The notes: generated by a model from the letters alone, not told the origin. A stretch of DNA of 64,000 bases from Candidatus Phaeomarinobacter ectocarpi (GCF_000689395.1 NZ_HG966617.1:2416221-2480220), one strand, 5' to 3'. Positions 8,379 through 17,536 are shown, numbered from the stretch's first letter. Program-made: numbers and translations.

Positions 8379-8693
8379 CTATTTCTTTTCTTTTTTCTTG
8401 TACATGGCCAGCATGCGCTGGGTGACGAGGAACCCGCCAAAGATGTTGACGCTGGCAAGCACCACACCGGCAATACCCAGCCAGCGCGAGAAGCCCGCAG
8501 TCTCTGTTGCTGTCACATCCACCGCCACGGCGATGAGCGCACCAACGATGATCACTGAGGACACAGCGTTGGTCACCGACATCAAGGGCGTATGCAGGGC
8601 AGGCGTCACGCTCCACACCACGTAGTACCCAACAAAAATCGCAAGAACGAAAATCGCCAGTCGGAAAATGAAGGGATCGATTGCAGCTTCCAT
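8379..8693 (-). CDS. pntAB: NAD(P) transhydrogenase alpha subunit, transmembrane part
   Basis: A 104-residue protein with three or four hydrophobic helices (FRLAIFVLAIFVGYYVVWSV, then a long central pair) and a lysine-rich end. It is the alpha2 segment that is separate in alphaproteobacterial split transhydrogenases (fused to alpha1 in E. coli). Its ATG shares one base with the pntAA stop (TAATG), indicating translational coupling, and pntB begins 12 bp downstream. Confidence 0.93.
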   Translation of the reverse strand: MEAAIDPFIFRLAIFVLAIFVGYYVVWSVTPALHTPLMSVTNAVSSVIIVGALIAVAVDVTATETAGFSRWLGIAGVVLASVNIFGGFLVTQRMLAMYKKKEKK

Positions 8694-9832
8694 TAGGCCG
8701 CTCCTTCCTTAAGTGCCGGGTGCACCACCTGCCCATCCTTGGAGATGAGCGTGCCGGTGATGATTTCGTCTTCCCAGTCAATTGTGAGAGCGCCGGTTTC
8801 TTTGTCGACGAGCGGCGTAATGAAGTTCAGCAGGTTCTTGGCATAGAGGCTGGAGGCGTCGTCAGCCAGACGGCCCGGCACGTTGCGGTGCCCCATGATC
8901 TTGACGCCATCAACGTCAACAATCTCACCGGGCTGAGACAGCGGGCAGTTGCCCCCTGCTTCCACGGCAAGATCGACGACGATGGAGCCCGGCTTCATGC
9001 TGCGGACCATTTCTTCGGTCACCAGCACCGGTGCCGGACGGCCCGGAATAAGCGCTGTTGTGATGACGATGTCCTGCTTGGCAATGGTCTCAGCCACAAG
9101 AGCGGCCTGCCGCTTTTTGTAGTCCTCGCTCATTTCCTTGGCATAGCCGCCAGCGGTTTCGCCTGTATCACCTTCATCAGGTTCCACCATCACGAACTTG
9201 CCGCCCAGGCTTTCCACCTGTTCAGCTGCAGCCGCACGCACGTCCGTGGCGGACACAATCGCGCCCAGACGCTTGGCTGTGGCAATGGCCTGAAGTCCGG
9301 CAACACCCGCCCCCATGACGAACACGCGAGCCGGAGCAACCGTACCGGCAGCTGTCATCATCATCGGGAAGGCCCGCGTGAAGAGTTCCGCTGCATCAAT
9401 TACGGCTTTGTAGCCGGCAAGGTTAGATTGCGACGAGAGCACGTCCATCGACTGGGCACGCGTGATGCGCGGCATCAGTTCCATGGCAAAAGACGTGACA
9501 CCGGCACTGGCCAGCGCGTCGTTCGTTTCTTTGCTCTGATGGGGGTTGAGCATGGCAGCCAGAACAACGCCGCGCTTCATCTTTGAAATTTCGTCCGCAT
9601 CCGGACCGCGCACCTTAAAGATGACATCAGCGTCACCCATGGTTGCAGCAGCATCCGCTGCAATGGTCGCTCCAGCTGCCTGAAACTCGGCATCTGACAC
9701 GGAAGAGGAAAGGCCAGCGCCCGCCTCCACGATCACATCAAAGCCGAGTGCTGTGAGTTTTTTCACCGATTCCGGTGAGGCAGCGACGCGCGTTTCGTTG
9801 TCACGCCGCTCCTTTGGGATAGCAAGCTTCAT
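8693..9832 (-). CDS. pntAA: NAD(P) transhydrogenase alpha subunit, NAD-binding part
   Basis: A 379-residue soluble domain I. It starts MKLAIPKERRDNETRVAASP, typical of the AlaDH/PNT N-terminal domain, and has a Rossmann motif VMGAGVAGLQAIATAKRLGA, the family DVRAAAAEQVESLGG segment and a GHRNVPGRL stretch. It binds NAD(H) on the cytosolic face. ATG 9832 is preceded by GGAGAA. It is second in the unit after the 53-residue oxidase subunit IV. Confidence 0.95.
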   Translation of the reverse strand: MKLAIPKERRDNETRVAASPESVKKLTALGFDVIVEAGAGLSSSVSDAEFQAAGATIAADAAATMGDADVIFKVRGPDADEISKMKRGVVLAAMLNPHQSKETNDALASAGVTSFAMELMPRITRAQSMDVLSSQSNLAGYKAVIDAAELFTRAFPMMMTAAGTVAPARVFVMGAGVAGLQAIATAKRLGAIVSATDVRAAAAEQVESLGGKFVMVEPDEGDTGETAGGYAKEMSEDYKKRQAALVAETIAKQDIVITTALIPGRPAPVLVTEEMVRSMKPGSIVVDLAVEAGGNCPLSQPGEIVDVDGVKIMGHRNVPGRLADDASSLYAKNLLNFITPLVDKETGALTIDWEDEIITGTLISKDGQVVHPALKEGAA

Positions 9833-9977
9833 ATTTCTCCGCCCTGTTGGATTGGGTCCATGCCGTGCGTCCCTTTTGGAACATCACGTTTCAACGCGGA
9901 CCTCATTATTGGGCCGTTGGTGGGATGAGCCTGACCAAAATGCAGCGATCAGGGCTCGCAGGCCTACGCTTCTGCCG

Positions 9978-10139
9978 CTACAGCAGAAAAATGCCCATGA
10001 GAACAAGAATGACAATAACGGAGACTGTGCCCCATTTGGTCAGAGCAACAAAGCCGTCCCAGGTGCCAAAATGGCCCTCTGGCTCCATCTCTTTGCCCCA
10101 GGCTTCTGCTTCGAAAACTTCGTTTTTGGCGTCGGCCAT
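9978..10139 (-). CDS. aa3-type cytochrome c oxidase subunit IV (small)
   Basis: A 53-residue protein read from ATG 10139, preceded by AAGGAGAC. It has a polar N-terminal half (ADAKNEVFEAEAWGKEM, then GHFGTWDGFVALTKW) and one C-terminal transmembrane helix of about 18 residues. This matches the bacterial aa3-oxidase subunit IV family, a single-helix peptide seen in Paracoccus oxidase structures. The position just upstream of pntAA is common in alphaproteobacteria. It was too short for ordinary ORF length cut-offs. Confidence 0.85.
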   Translation of the reverse strand: MADAKNEVFEAEAWGKEMEPEGHFGTWDGFVALTKWGTVSVIVILVLMGIFLL

Positions 10140-10194
10140 AGGCCCCGTCTCCTTGGAAAGTGCAGGTAGTCATAAATACGTAGAATTCAGCCGG

Positions 10195-10224
10195 ACTATA
10201 GGCGGCAAGCGGCCAATCGGGCAA
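10195..10224 (-). promoter_or_regulatory. Promoter of the coxIV-pntAA-pntAB-pntB unit
   Basis: On the minus strand TTGCCC (10219-10224) and TATAGT (10195-10200) are 18 bp apart, with the start codon about 56 bp downstream of the -10. The boxes lie in the gap after the thioesterase stop (10258), so the pnt unit has its own promoter. Confidence 0.55.
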
Positions 10225-10257
10225 GCAGTCCGCGCCTTTTCACTGTGATGAAAGACA

Positions 10258-10749
10258 TTAGCCGCGGGCCGCCAGAAGCGGCGATTCGCCGGGTCTTTCA
10301 CCCAGCATTTTGAAAAGACCGGTCCCGGTCATCAAAGTCCGTCCATCGGGGCCCGCCGGATCATTGCCTCCGGTCCAGATATGACCGCGCACGGTGATGA
10401 AATCGCCGTCTTCGCCCGTCACTGACGCATTCCCTTGTACAAATTCGCCCAGCGCTGCCGACGACACAAAATCCGTCACCAGACGGACAGTGACCCAGAA
10501 CCGGTGCTTCTCATAGGTGACCACGGATCCAAAGGCCATGTCGGCAAAGGCCATGAGCATGCCGCCGTGGCAGTTCTGAAAGCCGTTTGTATGCCGCTCG
10601 CCGACCAGGAATCCGCGCGCCCAGGTGCCATCATCGCTGAACCGTTGATAGATGGGACCCACCTGGTTCCCGAAGCCCCCACGCCATGTGGCCGGACTGA
10701 AGTCCTCCGGAACGCCTTCTTCATTCATTGGGGTGTCAGTCTGGGTCAT
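10258..10749 (-). CDS. PaaI-type hotdog-fold thioesterase
   Basis: A 163-residue protein starting at ATG 10749; the longer in-frame start at 10791 adds unrelated residues. The hotdog signature NCHGGMLMAFADMAFG (about residues 60-75) matches the HGG-containing PaaI/YdiI group, followed by a hydrophobic strand pattern (VTVRLVTDFVSSAALGEFVQG). It probably hydrolyses an acyl-CoA; the substrate is unknown. It lies downstream of the ABC1 kinase gene on the same strand, about 60 bp apart. Confidence 0.85.
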   Translation of the reverse strand: MTQTDTPMNEEGVPEDFSPATWRGGFGNQVGPIYQRFSDDGTWARGFLVGERHTNGFQNCHGGMLMAFADMAFGSVVTYEKHRFWVTVRLVTDFVSSAALGEFVQGNASVTGEDGDFITVRGHIWTGGNDPAGPDGRTLMTGTGLFKMLGERPGESPLLAARG

Positions 10750-10808
10750 GGATGCAGCTTGCCTGTCGCCGTGATGTAAATCCGGCAGCACACATACCCC
10801 AGTCGGGC

Positions 10809-12167
10809 CTACGCCTCCAGCGTAAGCCCATTGGCCTTGAACTGTTTGGCCTGCCGCTTGACCAGAACATCATGATCAAACGCGTCTATCTCGGCGTTGA
10901 ACAGATCATGGAAATTCAGTTCCGCTGCCAGATGCAGGAACACGCCGCCAAGCCCGATAGCCGCCCGGTCCATGAACACGAATTCGCGCGGCGGCGTCAC
11001 CGGACCATGTTTCTTCAAGGCCGCATGGACTTTTGTTGCTTCCTCACGGCCATACTTTCCCGCGGACACACCATCCGCAATCGTCCGGACCCGGTCATCC
11101 AGCAATGGGCCATAGATGAACGATGCCCAGATGTTGAGGACATCCACGAGCTCATTGTTGAGCTTTTCAAAGCCCCAGCTTTCATATGCGGCCACAACAC
11201 GGTCGCGATCATCCGTCTGCAAACCTCGATATAGCTCAACAACGCCGGCAACGAATGTCGGCGGGAACTTCCGGATGCAGCCATAGTCGAGCAGATTGAT
11301 CCCGTGATCTTCCCGTACGGTGTAATTACCAAGGTGTGGATCGCCGTGGATCACACCAAAGTGGCTGAACGGGTGCCACCAGGCACGGAACATCGCCGCT
11401 GCAATCGCGTTGCGGTCCTCAAGCGGGGCCTCCCTGAAATCCAGCAGGGGTTGGCCATCCAGCCAGCTCATGGTCAGCAGGCGTTTGGTTGACAGGTCAG
11501 CCACCACATCAGGCACACGAATGGTTTCATCGTCACTCAGCATGTGCTGGTACAGCGCGATATGCCGGGCTTCCATGTCGTAATCGAGCTCTTCGCGCAG
11601 GCGCGCGCCGATCTCCTTGGACATCTGCCGCGTATCAATCACCCCATCGATGCGGCGTTGAATGGCAAACACCATTTCAAGCTGTGTGAGATCTGCTTCC
11701 ACAGCAGACTGCATGTCCGGGTACTGAAGTTTGCAGGCAACCGGCTCACCTTCCAGTGTCGTTGCCCGGTGCACCTGGCCCAACGATGCGGCAGCCGCCG
11801 CATCGCGCTCAAAGGATCCAAACTTCTTTTGCCAGGTGCGACCGAGTTCAGATGCCATACGTCGCTTCACAAAAGGCCAACCCATGGCAGGGGCATTCGC
11901 CTGAAGCTGCGCCAGCTCCAGCGCGTATTCTTCCGGTATGGCTTCGGGAATGGTGGCTAGCATCTGCGCCACCTTCATGATCGGGCCTTTCATGCCCCCC
12001 AACGCGGTGCGCAGTTCTGCCGCCACAGCCGCATCATCGATCTCGCGACCAAACAAACGCGCACCCGCTACCTTGGCGGCAATGCCGCCGACACCGCCAC
12101 CGACTTTCGCGTAACGCTTGGCGCGCCCGGCAATGCGGTTGTCTTCATTTGTCGGGGTGTCATCCAT
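10809..12167 (-). CDS. ABC1/UbiB-family atypical kinase (AarF domain)
   Basis: A 452-residue protein of the ABC1/ADCK/UbiB family. The visible elements are MKGPIMKVAQM (the KxGQ-type family motif in altered form), an Ala-rich AAAAASLGQVHRA nucleotide loop, VACKLQYP with the ADP/ATP-binding lysine, HGDPHLGNYTV (catalytic loop) and LLDYG (metal-binding Asp). It lacks the C-terminal transmembrane pair of true UbiB, so a link to ubiquinone biosynthesis is plausible but unproven. The start is 2 bp from the upstream M3 peptidase stop, so the two are coupled. Confidence 0.88.
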   Translation of the reverse strand: MDDTPTNEDNRIAGRAKRYAKVGGGVGGIAAKVAGARLFGREIDDAAVAAELRTALGGMKGPIMKVAQMLATIPEAIPEEYALELAQLQANAPAMGWPFVKRRMASELGRTWQKKFGSFERDAAAAASLGQVHRATTLEGEPVACKLQYPDMQSAVEADLTQLEMVFAIQRRIDGVIDTRQMSKEIGARLREELDYDMEARHIALYQHMLSDDETIRVPDVVADLSTKRLLTMSWLDGQPLLDFREAPLEDRNAIAAAMFRAWWHPFSHFGVIHGDPHLGNYTVREDHGINLLDYGCIRKFPPTFVAGVVELYRGLQTDDRDRVVAAYESWGFEKLNNELVDVLNIWASFIYGPLLDDRVRTIADGVSAGKYGREEATKVHAALKKHGPVTPPREFVFMDRAAIGLGGVFLHLAAELNFHDLFNAEIDAFDHDVLVKRQAKQFKANGLTLEA

Positions 12168-12169
12168 GA

Positions 12170-14050
12170 CTAGGCCACCAGCCCTTCCAGATCGTCGATC
12201 AGACCTTCAATGACAGCCAGACCACCGGACCAGAAATCCGGATTGCGGGCATCAAGGCCAAAGGGTGCAAGCAACTCGGAGTGATGCTTGGTGCCACCGG
12301 CACGCAGCATATCAAGATAGGCGCTCGCAAAGTCAGGGTGTCCATTCTCATAAACTCGGTAGAGAGAATTCACGAGGCAATCCCCAAAGGCATAGGCGTA
12401 GACATAGAACGGCGAATGAATGAAATGCGGGATGTAACACCAGAAGGTCTCATAGCCTTCATTGAGCTTGATCGCCGGACCAAGGCTCCTCGCCTGCACG
12501 TCCGTCCATATGCGGCCGATGTCATCCGATGTCAGTTCACCTTCGCGGCGGCTGAGATGCACATCGCGCTCGAACATGTAAAACGCTGTCTGGCGCACAA
12601 CGGTGTTGATCATGTCCTCGACTTTGGACGCGAGCATCGCCCGGCGCGACCGCTCGTCCGGCGCATCAGCCAGCAGGGCCCTGAAGGTGAGCATCTCACC
12701 AAACACCGACGCCGTTTCAGCCAGCGTCAGCGGTGTCTGCGACAGGAGCTGACCTTGCGGTGCTGCAAGCACCTGATGCACCCCGTGGCCCAGCTCATGG
12801 GCAAGGGTCATGACGTCGCGCAATTTGCCTTGATAATTGAGCAATACGTAAGGGTGCGCACTGGGCACGGTGGGATGCGAAAAAGCCCCCGGTGATTTAC
12901 CTGGCCGTATCTGTGCATCGATCCAGCTTGATCCGCCCGACGGTTGAAAAAACCGGCCTGCAATCTCGGCCATGTCAGGAGCAAACCCTCGATAGGCGTC
13001 AAGCACCGTCGTCTTTGCATCATCCCACGAGAGCTTGCGCTCGTCGCTGTCGGGCAGCGGTGCATTGCGATCCCAGTAATTGAGTTGATCGACACCAACC
13101 ATGCGTGCCTTCAATGCGTAATAGCGATGCGACACCGATGCGAACTTGCTCTCCACAGCTGTGGCAAGAGCATTCACGACCTCCGGCTCAACCTGGTTGG
13201 ACAAGTGCCGTGCCTGCGCAACATCTTCATAGCCGCGCCACCGGTCTTCTGTTTCCTTATCCTTGGCAAGCGTGTTGGTAATCAGCGTAAAGGTGCTGAC
13301 GTTCTTCGCGAACGTATCCGCCAGGGACCGGGCACCCGCTTCGCGTTCGGTCGGCGACGCGCTGCTCAGCGTGTTGAGCGCCGGCTCGATGGGCACCTGT
13401 TCGCCGTCAATGTCAAAGCGCAGACCCGCCATCGTCTCGTCAAAAAGCCGGTTCCACGCAGATGCCCCCGTCACACGCTTTTCAAGCAGCAGTTTTTCCA
13501 GGTCATCGGACAACTGGTAGGGGCGCCAGGCCCGCGCAGCCGTCAACCATGGCCGATAGCGCGCAAGCGTCTCGCTGTCTGCATAGGCAGCTTCAAGAGC
13601 AGCCTCATCAATACGATTGATATCAAGCGTGAAGAACAGGATTGAACTGCTGATTCCCGTCAGCTGTTCCTGCACGTCACCATAGAATTTTGCGAAATCA
13701 CCGTTCGTAGTGTCGGTGGCATAGACAAGCCCGGCAAAAGACCCGACCCGACCCATGCGCTCGTCTAGCACTTCATAGGACGTCAGCGCATCCGCAAGAT
13801 CATCAGCACCGCCTGTACCTTCAAGAATGCTCTCGATGCGTCCTGAGTATTTTTGAGCAAACGAGTCAGCCTCTGCTTTGGCCGTCGCGATATCGGCAAA
13901 GGCTGCGGCGCGTCCAGCAAACCCACCTTTGGTCTGATCGGCTCCACCCGAGGGATACAGATCACTGAGATCCCAAGCCGGCAACGCTTCGCCCTGCGCG
14001 GATTGCGTCTCGGTCGCGGTCGAGGAGGGGCTGAATGCAGGACTGCTCAT
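12170..14050 (-). CDS. M3 family oligoendopeptidase (PepF-like)
   Basis: A 626-residue zinc metallopeptidase. The catalytic motif is HELGHGVHQ, followed by the third zinc ligand in LAETASVFGEMLTF about 25 residues on. The N-terminal half is helical, as in PepF/oligoendopeptidase F. No signal peptide is seen, so it probably degrades short peptides in the cytosol. It is the first gene of a leftward pair with the ABC1 kinase. A proline/serine-rich start of about 30 residues precedes the family domain. Confidence 0.92.
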   Translation of the reverse strand: MSSPAFSPSSTATETQSAQGEALPAWDLSDLYPSGGADQTKGGFAGRAAAFADIATAKAEADSFAQKYSGRIESILEGTGGADDLADALTSYEVLDERMGRVGSFAGLVYATDTTNGDFAKFYGDVQEQLTGISSSILFFTLDINRIDEAALEAAYADSETLARYRPWLTAARAWRPYQLSDDLEKLLLEKRVTGASAWNRLFDETMAGLRFDIDGEQVPIEPALNTLSSASPTEREAGARSLADTFAKNVSTFTLITNTLAKDKETEDRWRGYEDVAQARHLSNQVEPEVVNALATAVESKFASVSHRYYALKARMVGVDQLNYWDRNAPLPDSDERKLSWDDAKTTVLDAYRGFAPDMAEIAGRFFQPSGGSSWIDAQIRPGKSPGAFSHPTVPSAHPYVLLNYQGKLRDVMTLAHELGHGVHQVLAAPQGQLLSQTPLTLAETASVFGEMLTFRALLADAPDERSRRAMLASKVEDMINTVVRQTAFYMFERDVHLSRREGELTSDDIGRIWTDVQARSLGPAIKLNEGYETFWCYIPHFIHSPFYVYAYAFGDCLVNSLYRVYENGHPDFASAYLDMLRAGGTKHHSELLAPFGLDARNPDFWSGGLAVIEGLIDDLEGLVA

Positions 14051-14225
14051 GTGTTTACTCGGCTGAATTCATGCAATTGGGGCCGACCCATCCCGAAAGA
14101 TGGTGGCGGGTTGTTGTAGGAGATATTGGCGTGACAGGCACCACAATCAAATAGTGCCGCATCAATCGGCCAACGTGCCGCATGCGTGCCTGCCATCAAC
14201 TTCGTGAACCATCGAACACGCAAAG

Positions 14226-14258
14226 AAAAAGGCCCGGCTGCGAGAGCCGGGCCTTCTT
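14226..14258 (-). terminator. Terminator of the OmpA-like lipoprotein gene
   Basis: AAGGCCCGGCT (14229-14239) pairs perfectly with AGCCGGGCCTT (14245-14255). On the minus strand it runs into TTTTTCTTT. It is about 50 bp past the lipoprotein stop and separates that gene from pepF. Confidence 0.8.
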
Positions 14259-14305
14259 ATTCTTGTCCAAGTGACCGAAGTCACTGGTGCTTGTACGTTC
14301 CGCTA

Positions 14306-15178
14306 CTAGCGGACCTCGATAACCGCACGGCGGTTGAGAGGTTCACGTACGCCGTCACCAGTTGGTACAGCCGGTGAAGTTTCACCTTCGGCACCCACGG
14401 CTCCAACAGTCACACCCTGTGCAGCGAGCGCGTTTGCAACTGCATTCGAGCGACGCTGTGAGAGGCCCTGGTTGTATGCGATCGAACCGGAAGTATCGGT
14501 GTGACCAACCACATTAACCGTTGGGTTGTTGAATTCCTTGGTGAAGTTCGCGACTTCGTCGATCACTGCCATGGCAGCTGAAGTCAGGTTGAACTTGTCG
14601 AAGCCGAAGTAGATCACAAAGTCCTGATCTGCTGCAGCAGCTTCACATTCGGTCAGTGCTTCGTAGAAAGCGACCTTTTCAGAAGCAACGCGTTCCGGCT
14701 GAACCGGACCACCGCGACCACCGAAGAAGGCACCGTCAACACCAAACTCGTTATCAGAAGCCTGCTCGACCCAACCGTCATAGTAACGCTGAGCTTTTGC
14801 ACATGCGCAGCCACGATCATCGCGACCACCATTGTCCAGAGCTGCGATCAGGCGGCCACGGGCCTCCTGAAGCTCGGGAAGTTCTGAGTCCAGAACCTTG
14901 CGGCCCCAGGGAACATTGGCCGGATCAAACGGCGCAACCGGACCGCCAGCAAGCGCTGCGCGACCCTTTTCAGCGAAAAGAACCGAGTGACGCCATTCGC
15001 AGTCTACATAGACTTCCGATGTCGCACGGTCCTGATACTCAGCCGCTAGGCATGAGTAAAAATCATCTCCAGAAATTTCCTGATCCAGGAAGCTTTCCAC
15101 ATGGAAAGTCCCACCGAGGCCGCAGCCTGCTAGACCAAAAAATGCCCCCACCGCAATTAGCCGGGATAGCGTGTTCAT
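14306..15178 (-). CDS. OmpA-domain lipoprotein
   Basis: A 290-residue protein from ATG 15178, preceded by GGAGAG. It has a lipoprotein signal peptide with lipobox LAGC (lipidated Cys19). Residues about 25-170 are a family-specific, Cys-containing region (DCEWRHSVLF; GCACAKAQRYYDGWVEQA), and 185-290 are an OmpA-like peptidoglycan-binding domain (VIYFGFDKFNLTSAAMAVID; VVGHTDTSGS; LSQRRSNAVANAL; NRRAVIEV). It most likely anchors the outer membrane to peptidoglycan. It is monocistronic with its own terminator. The central region resembles uncharacterised alphaproteobacterial proteins and I cannot assign a function to it. Confidence 0.88.
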   Translation of the reverse strand: MNTLSRLIAVGAFFGLAGCGLGGTFHVESFLDQEISGDDFYSCLAAEYQDRATSEVYVDCEWRHSVLFAEKGRAALAGGPVAPFDPANVPWGRKVLDSELPELQEARGRLIAALDNGGRDDRGCACAKAQRYYDGWVEQASDNEFGVDGAFFGGRGGPVQPERVASEKVAFYEALTECEAAAADQDFVIYFGFDKFNLTSAAMAVIDEVANFTKEFNNPTVNVVGHTDTSGSIAYNQGLSQRRSNAVANALAAQGVTVGAVGAEGETSPAVPTGDGVREPLNRRAVIEVR

Positions 15179-15361
15179 CCCACTCTCCGTCATTCGAAAT
15201 TTGCCTTCGCACCCCCCGAAATCGACGGGTGGCCGGGACCCGCCCGGGAACTAACCTAGTCCGCGTATCCAAGACTTTCATCGCACAAAGCCAGCCGCTG
15301 GGGCAACCAATTTCCCAGTGAAGCTGCCCGTTGAGCAACAGGAGTCACGTTTACGCAACAC

Positions 15362-15407
15362 CCCGGAAAAGGCAGGTTTTTGTTAACCATAGAGTGCCTT
15401 TTCCCGG
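15362..15407. repeat. 13-bp-arm inverted repeat upstream of the NtrC-like gene
   Basis: CCCGGAAAAGGCA (15362-15374) is complementary to TGCCTTTTCCCGG (15395-15407) except at one position, with a 20-nt loop that contains GTTAAC. It could be a DNA operator or an RNA hairpin; there is no T run immediately after it. Confidence 0.55.
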
Positions 15408-15473
15408 GTTGAGACAGTCAGAACCCAAGAATGGTGAAGTTGTTCCCCGATCTCTAAAACCCTCCTTAACCGC

Positions 15474-15498
15474 CTTGAGGCAAAGATGCCACCTCAAG
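15474..15498. repeat. Second inverted repeat upstream of the NtrC-like gene
   Basis: CTTGAGG (15474-15480) pairs with CCTCAAG (15492-15498) around an 11-nt loop, with an alternative inner GGC/GCC pairing. It is about 115 bp before the regulator start codon, so probably in the leader or promoter. Confidence 0.45.
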
Positions 15499-15614
15499 AC
15501 GGGCGCCTCGGCTCCATTCCAGCAGGAATGTTCGCGAAATATTCGCTTTCCGGGACCACCGCCTTGTCCAGTAACAGACAAATGCCCATCGGGCAGCGCG
15601 TTTCGGGGACCAGT

Positions 15615-17129
15615 ATGGCTAAAACGATTCTCATTGTTGACGACGATCCGGCACAGACGCGGCTGATTTCTGCCGTTGTTGAGCGTGACGGCCACCGCGT
15701 CATGACCGCTGGCGGCGGCAATGAAGCCATTGCAACCCTTGAAGGCGCGCGCGCCGGCGAGATTGACCTCGTGGTACTTGATCTGGTGATGCCCGAGACC
15801 GACGGCTGGGCTGTGATGGAGCGCGTGCACCCTGCCCGCCCCGAACTCCCATTCATTGTCCTGACCGGCCACGGCGGCATCGACACAGTGGTTAAGGCCA
15901 TGCAGGCAGGCGCCCGCGACTTTGTCGTAAAGCCCGCAAGTCCGGAGCGTCTGCAGGTTTCCATCGCCAATGCGCTGAAACTTGAGGCCCTGGGCAAGGA
16001 AATTACCCGCCTTAAGAAGCATTCTACTGGTCAGCTCACATTTGATGACCTGATTGCCGAGAGCCCCGCCATGCGAAAAGTCGGGAAAATCGGCGAGCGC
16101 GCTGCCCAATCCAACATCCCGATTCTCATTGAAGGCGAGTCGGGCGTGGGTAAAGAGATGATCGCCCGCGCCATTCAGGGCTCCAGCGACCGAGCCGGAC
16201 GGCCATTTGTGACCGTCAACTGCGGTGCAATTCCAGAGAATTTGGTCGAATCGATCCTTTTTGGTCACGAGAAGGGTGCTTTTACCGGCGCAACAGAGAA
16301 ACACGCCGGCAAATTCCAGGAAGCCCATGGCGGCACGCTGTTTCTGGACGAAATCGGTGAACTCCCATTGGACATGCAGGTAAAGCTGCTACGGGCCCTG
16401 CAGGAAGGCGAAGTGGACCCTGTTGGCGCCAAAAAGCCGATCAAAGTCGACATTCGCCTGATCTCTGCCACCAATCGCGACCTGATTCAGGCCGTGCAGG
16501 ATGGCACGTTCCGCGAAGATCTCTATTACCGCCTCAATGTCTTCCCCGTCGCCGTTCCCCCGCTGCGGGAACGCCGGGAAGATGTCGCCCCCCTCACTGA
16601 CCATTTCATTGCCAGGTTTGCCGCCGAAGAAGGCAAGCCTATTCGCGGCATGGATGCCGACGCCCGCTCCCTGCTTGAAGGCTTTGCCTGGCCTGGCAAT
16701 GTGCGCCAGCTCGAGAACGCGGTCTTCCGTGCGGTCGTTCTGTGCGATACCGACATGCTGTGCTTTGAAGACTTCCCGCAGATCGCCAGCCTTGCTGGTG
16801 CCCAGGCCCGGCCCAAGCCGCGCCTTCCGGACATTCAGCCTGCAGTCCTTGGTGCTGCCGTGCCCGCCGCAGCGCCACAGGCACAAAGCGCTTTTGCAGC
16901 AGCACCTTCATATGCCGATGAACCAGCATACGAAGGACTGCCAAGCGACATCACCGCGCTGGATGAAAGCGGCAATCTGAAAAAGCTGGAAGACATGGAG
17001 GCGGACATGATCCGTCTGGCCATCGAGAAATACGAAGGTCACATGTCGGAAGTTGCCCGCCGTCTGGGCATCGGACGCTCAACGCTCTATCGCAAGGTTC
17101 GCGATCTGGGCATCGAAGTCCGCGCCTGA
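15615..17129 (+). CDS. NtrC-type sigma54-dependent response regulator
   Basis: A 504-residue protein from ATG 15615. Receiver domain at 1-120 with acidic pocket DDD (10-12), phosphoacceptor D56 and K106. AAA+ domain about 145-380 with Walker A GESGVGK (174-180), the sigma54-contact loop GAFTGA (221-226), Walker B LFLDEIG (242-248) and an arginine-finger region (REDLYYRLNVFPVAVPPLRER). An Ala/Pro-rich linker follows, then a Fis-type HTH at the C-terminus (MSEVARRLGIGRSTLYRKV). It should activate sigma54 promoters on phosphorylation. No histidine kinase is adjacent, so the cognate kinase is unknown. It converges on gapR with a 27-bp gap. Confidence 0.92.
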   Translation: MAKTILIVDDDPAQTRLISAVVERDGHRVMTAGGGNEAIATLEGARAGEIDLVVLDLVMPETDGWAVMERVHPARPELPFIVLTGHGGIDTVVKAMQAGARDFVVKPASPERLQVSIANALKLEALGKEITRLKKHSTGQLTFDDLIAESPAMRKVGKIGERAAQSNIPILIEGESGVGKEMIARAIQGSSDRAGRPFVTVNCGAIPENLVESILFGHEKGAFTGATEKHAGKFQEAHGGTLFLDEIGELPLDMQVKLLRALQEGEVDPVGAKKPIKVDIRLISATNRDLIQAVQDGTFREDLYYRLNVFPVAVPPLRERREDVAPLTDHFIARFAAEEGKPIRGMDADARSLLEGFAWPGNVRQLENAVFRAVVLCDTDMLCFEDFPQIASLAGAQARPKPRLPDIQPAVLGAAVPAAAPQAQSAFAAAPSYADEPAYEGLPSDITALDESGNLKKLEDMEADMIRLAIEKYEGHMSEVARRLGIGRSTLYRKVRDLGIEVRA

Positions 17130-17156
17130 GGAAACAAGCCCCTGTCGGCAGACAGC

Positions 17157-17408
17157 TTAGTCAGCCGCAAGACCCAGAGCCGACCGGTAGAGATCAATGA
17201 TCGCTTCCTGTTCCTGGAACTCGGCACGGTCCAGCTTGCGTTCACGTACAACCCGGCGCAGCGCCTTCACGTCATAGCCATTGCCCTTGGCCTCGGCATA
17301 AACCTCACGGATATCGCCTGCGAGCGCTGCTTTTTCTTCTTCAAGCCGCTCAATGCGTTCAACGATGGATTTGAGTTGATCGCGGGCAACGCCGCCGGTC
17401 TGCGCCAT
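17157..17408 (-). CDS. gapR: GapR-family nucleoid protein (DUF2312)
   Basis: An 83-residue protein of the UPF0335/DUF2312 family: a long coiled coil (QLKSIVERIERLEEEKAALAGDIREVYAEAKG) followed by the signature GYDVKALRRVVRERKLD. The Caulobacter homologue GapR clamps overtwisted DNA ahead of replication and transcription forks. ATG 17408 has AGAGG upstream and gives the family length. Confidence 0.93.
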   Translation of the reverse strand: MAQTGGVARDQLKSIVERIERLEEEKAALAGDIREVYAEAKGNGYDVKALRRVVRERKLDRAEFQEQEAIIDLYRSALGLAAD

Positions 17409-17536
17409 GGTCAGCCTCTTTTGGGTTGAGGTGGTTGGGAAAGGGCGCGGACATTAACCAGCCCGACCCCTGATCCGCAACCGCCTATCTGACCCTTTTA
17501 GCTGTGGTCCTTGGCAGCACCATCAAAAGCAGCCTT

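Larger units (their letters stand above)
15179..15614. other. 436-bp divergent intergenic region with two inverted repeats
   Basis: The region separates the leftward lipoprotein gene from the rightward NtrC-like regulator gene. It contains two inverted repeats, listed separately (15362-15407 and 15474-15498). I see no credible reading frame here; in-frame extensions of both neighbours enter it but lack family similarity. Confidence 0.5.

Noticed and set aside
6867-9586. Long plus-strand frames across the pnt genes
   Set aside because: The minus strand encodes complete PntAA, PntAB and PntB with conserved motifs; the plus frames are His/Arg/Asp-rich shadows.
377-14175. 17-bp direct repeat (377-393 and 14159-14175)
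   Set aside because: A single 17-bp match in 64 kb is close to chance expectation; one copy is inside the nitroreductase coding end, and neither has symmetry.
15351-16328. 325-residue minus-strand frame across the NtrC-like gene
   Set aside because: It overlaps the receiver and AAA+ coding sequence, whose domains and motifs are intact on the plus strand; no family similarity.
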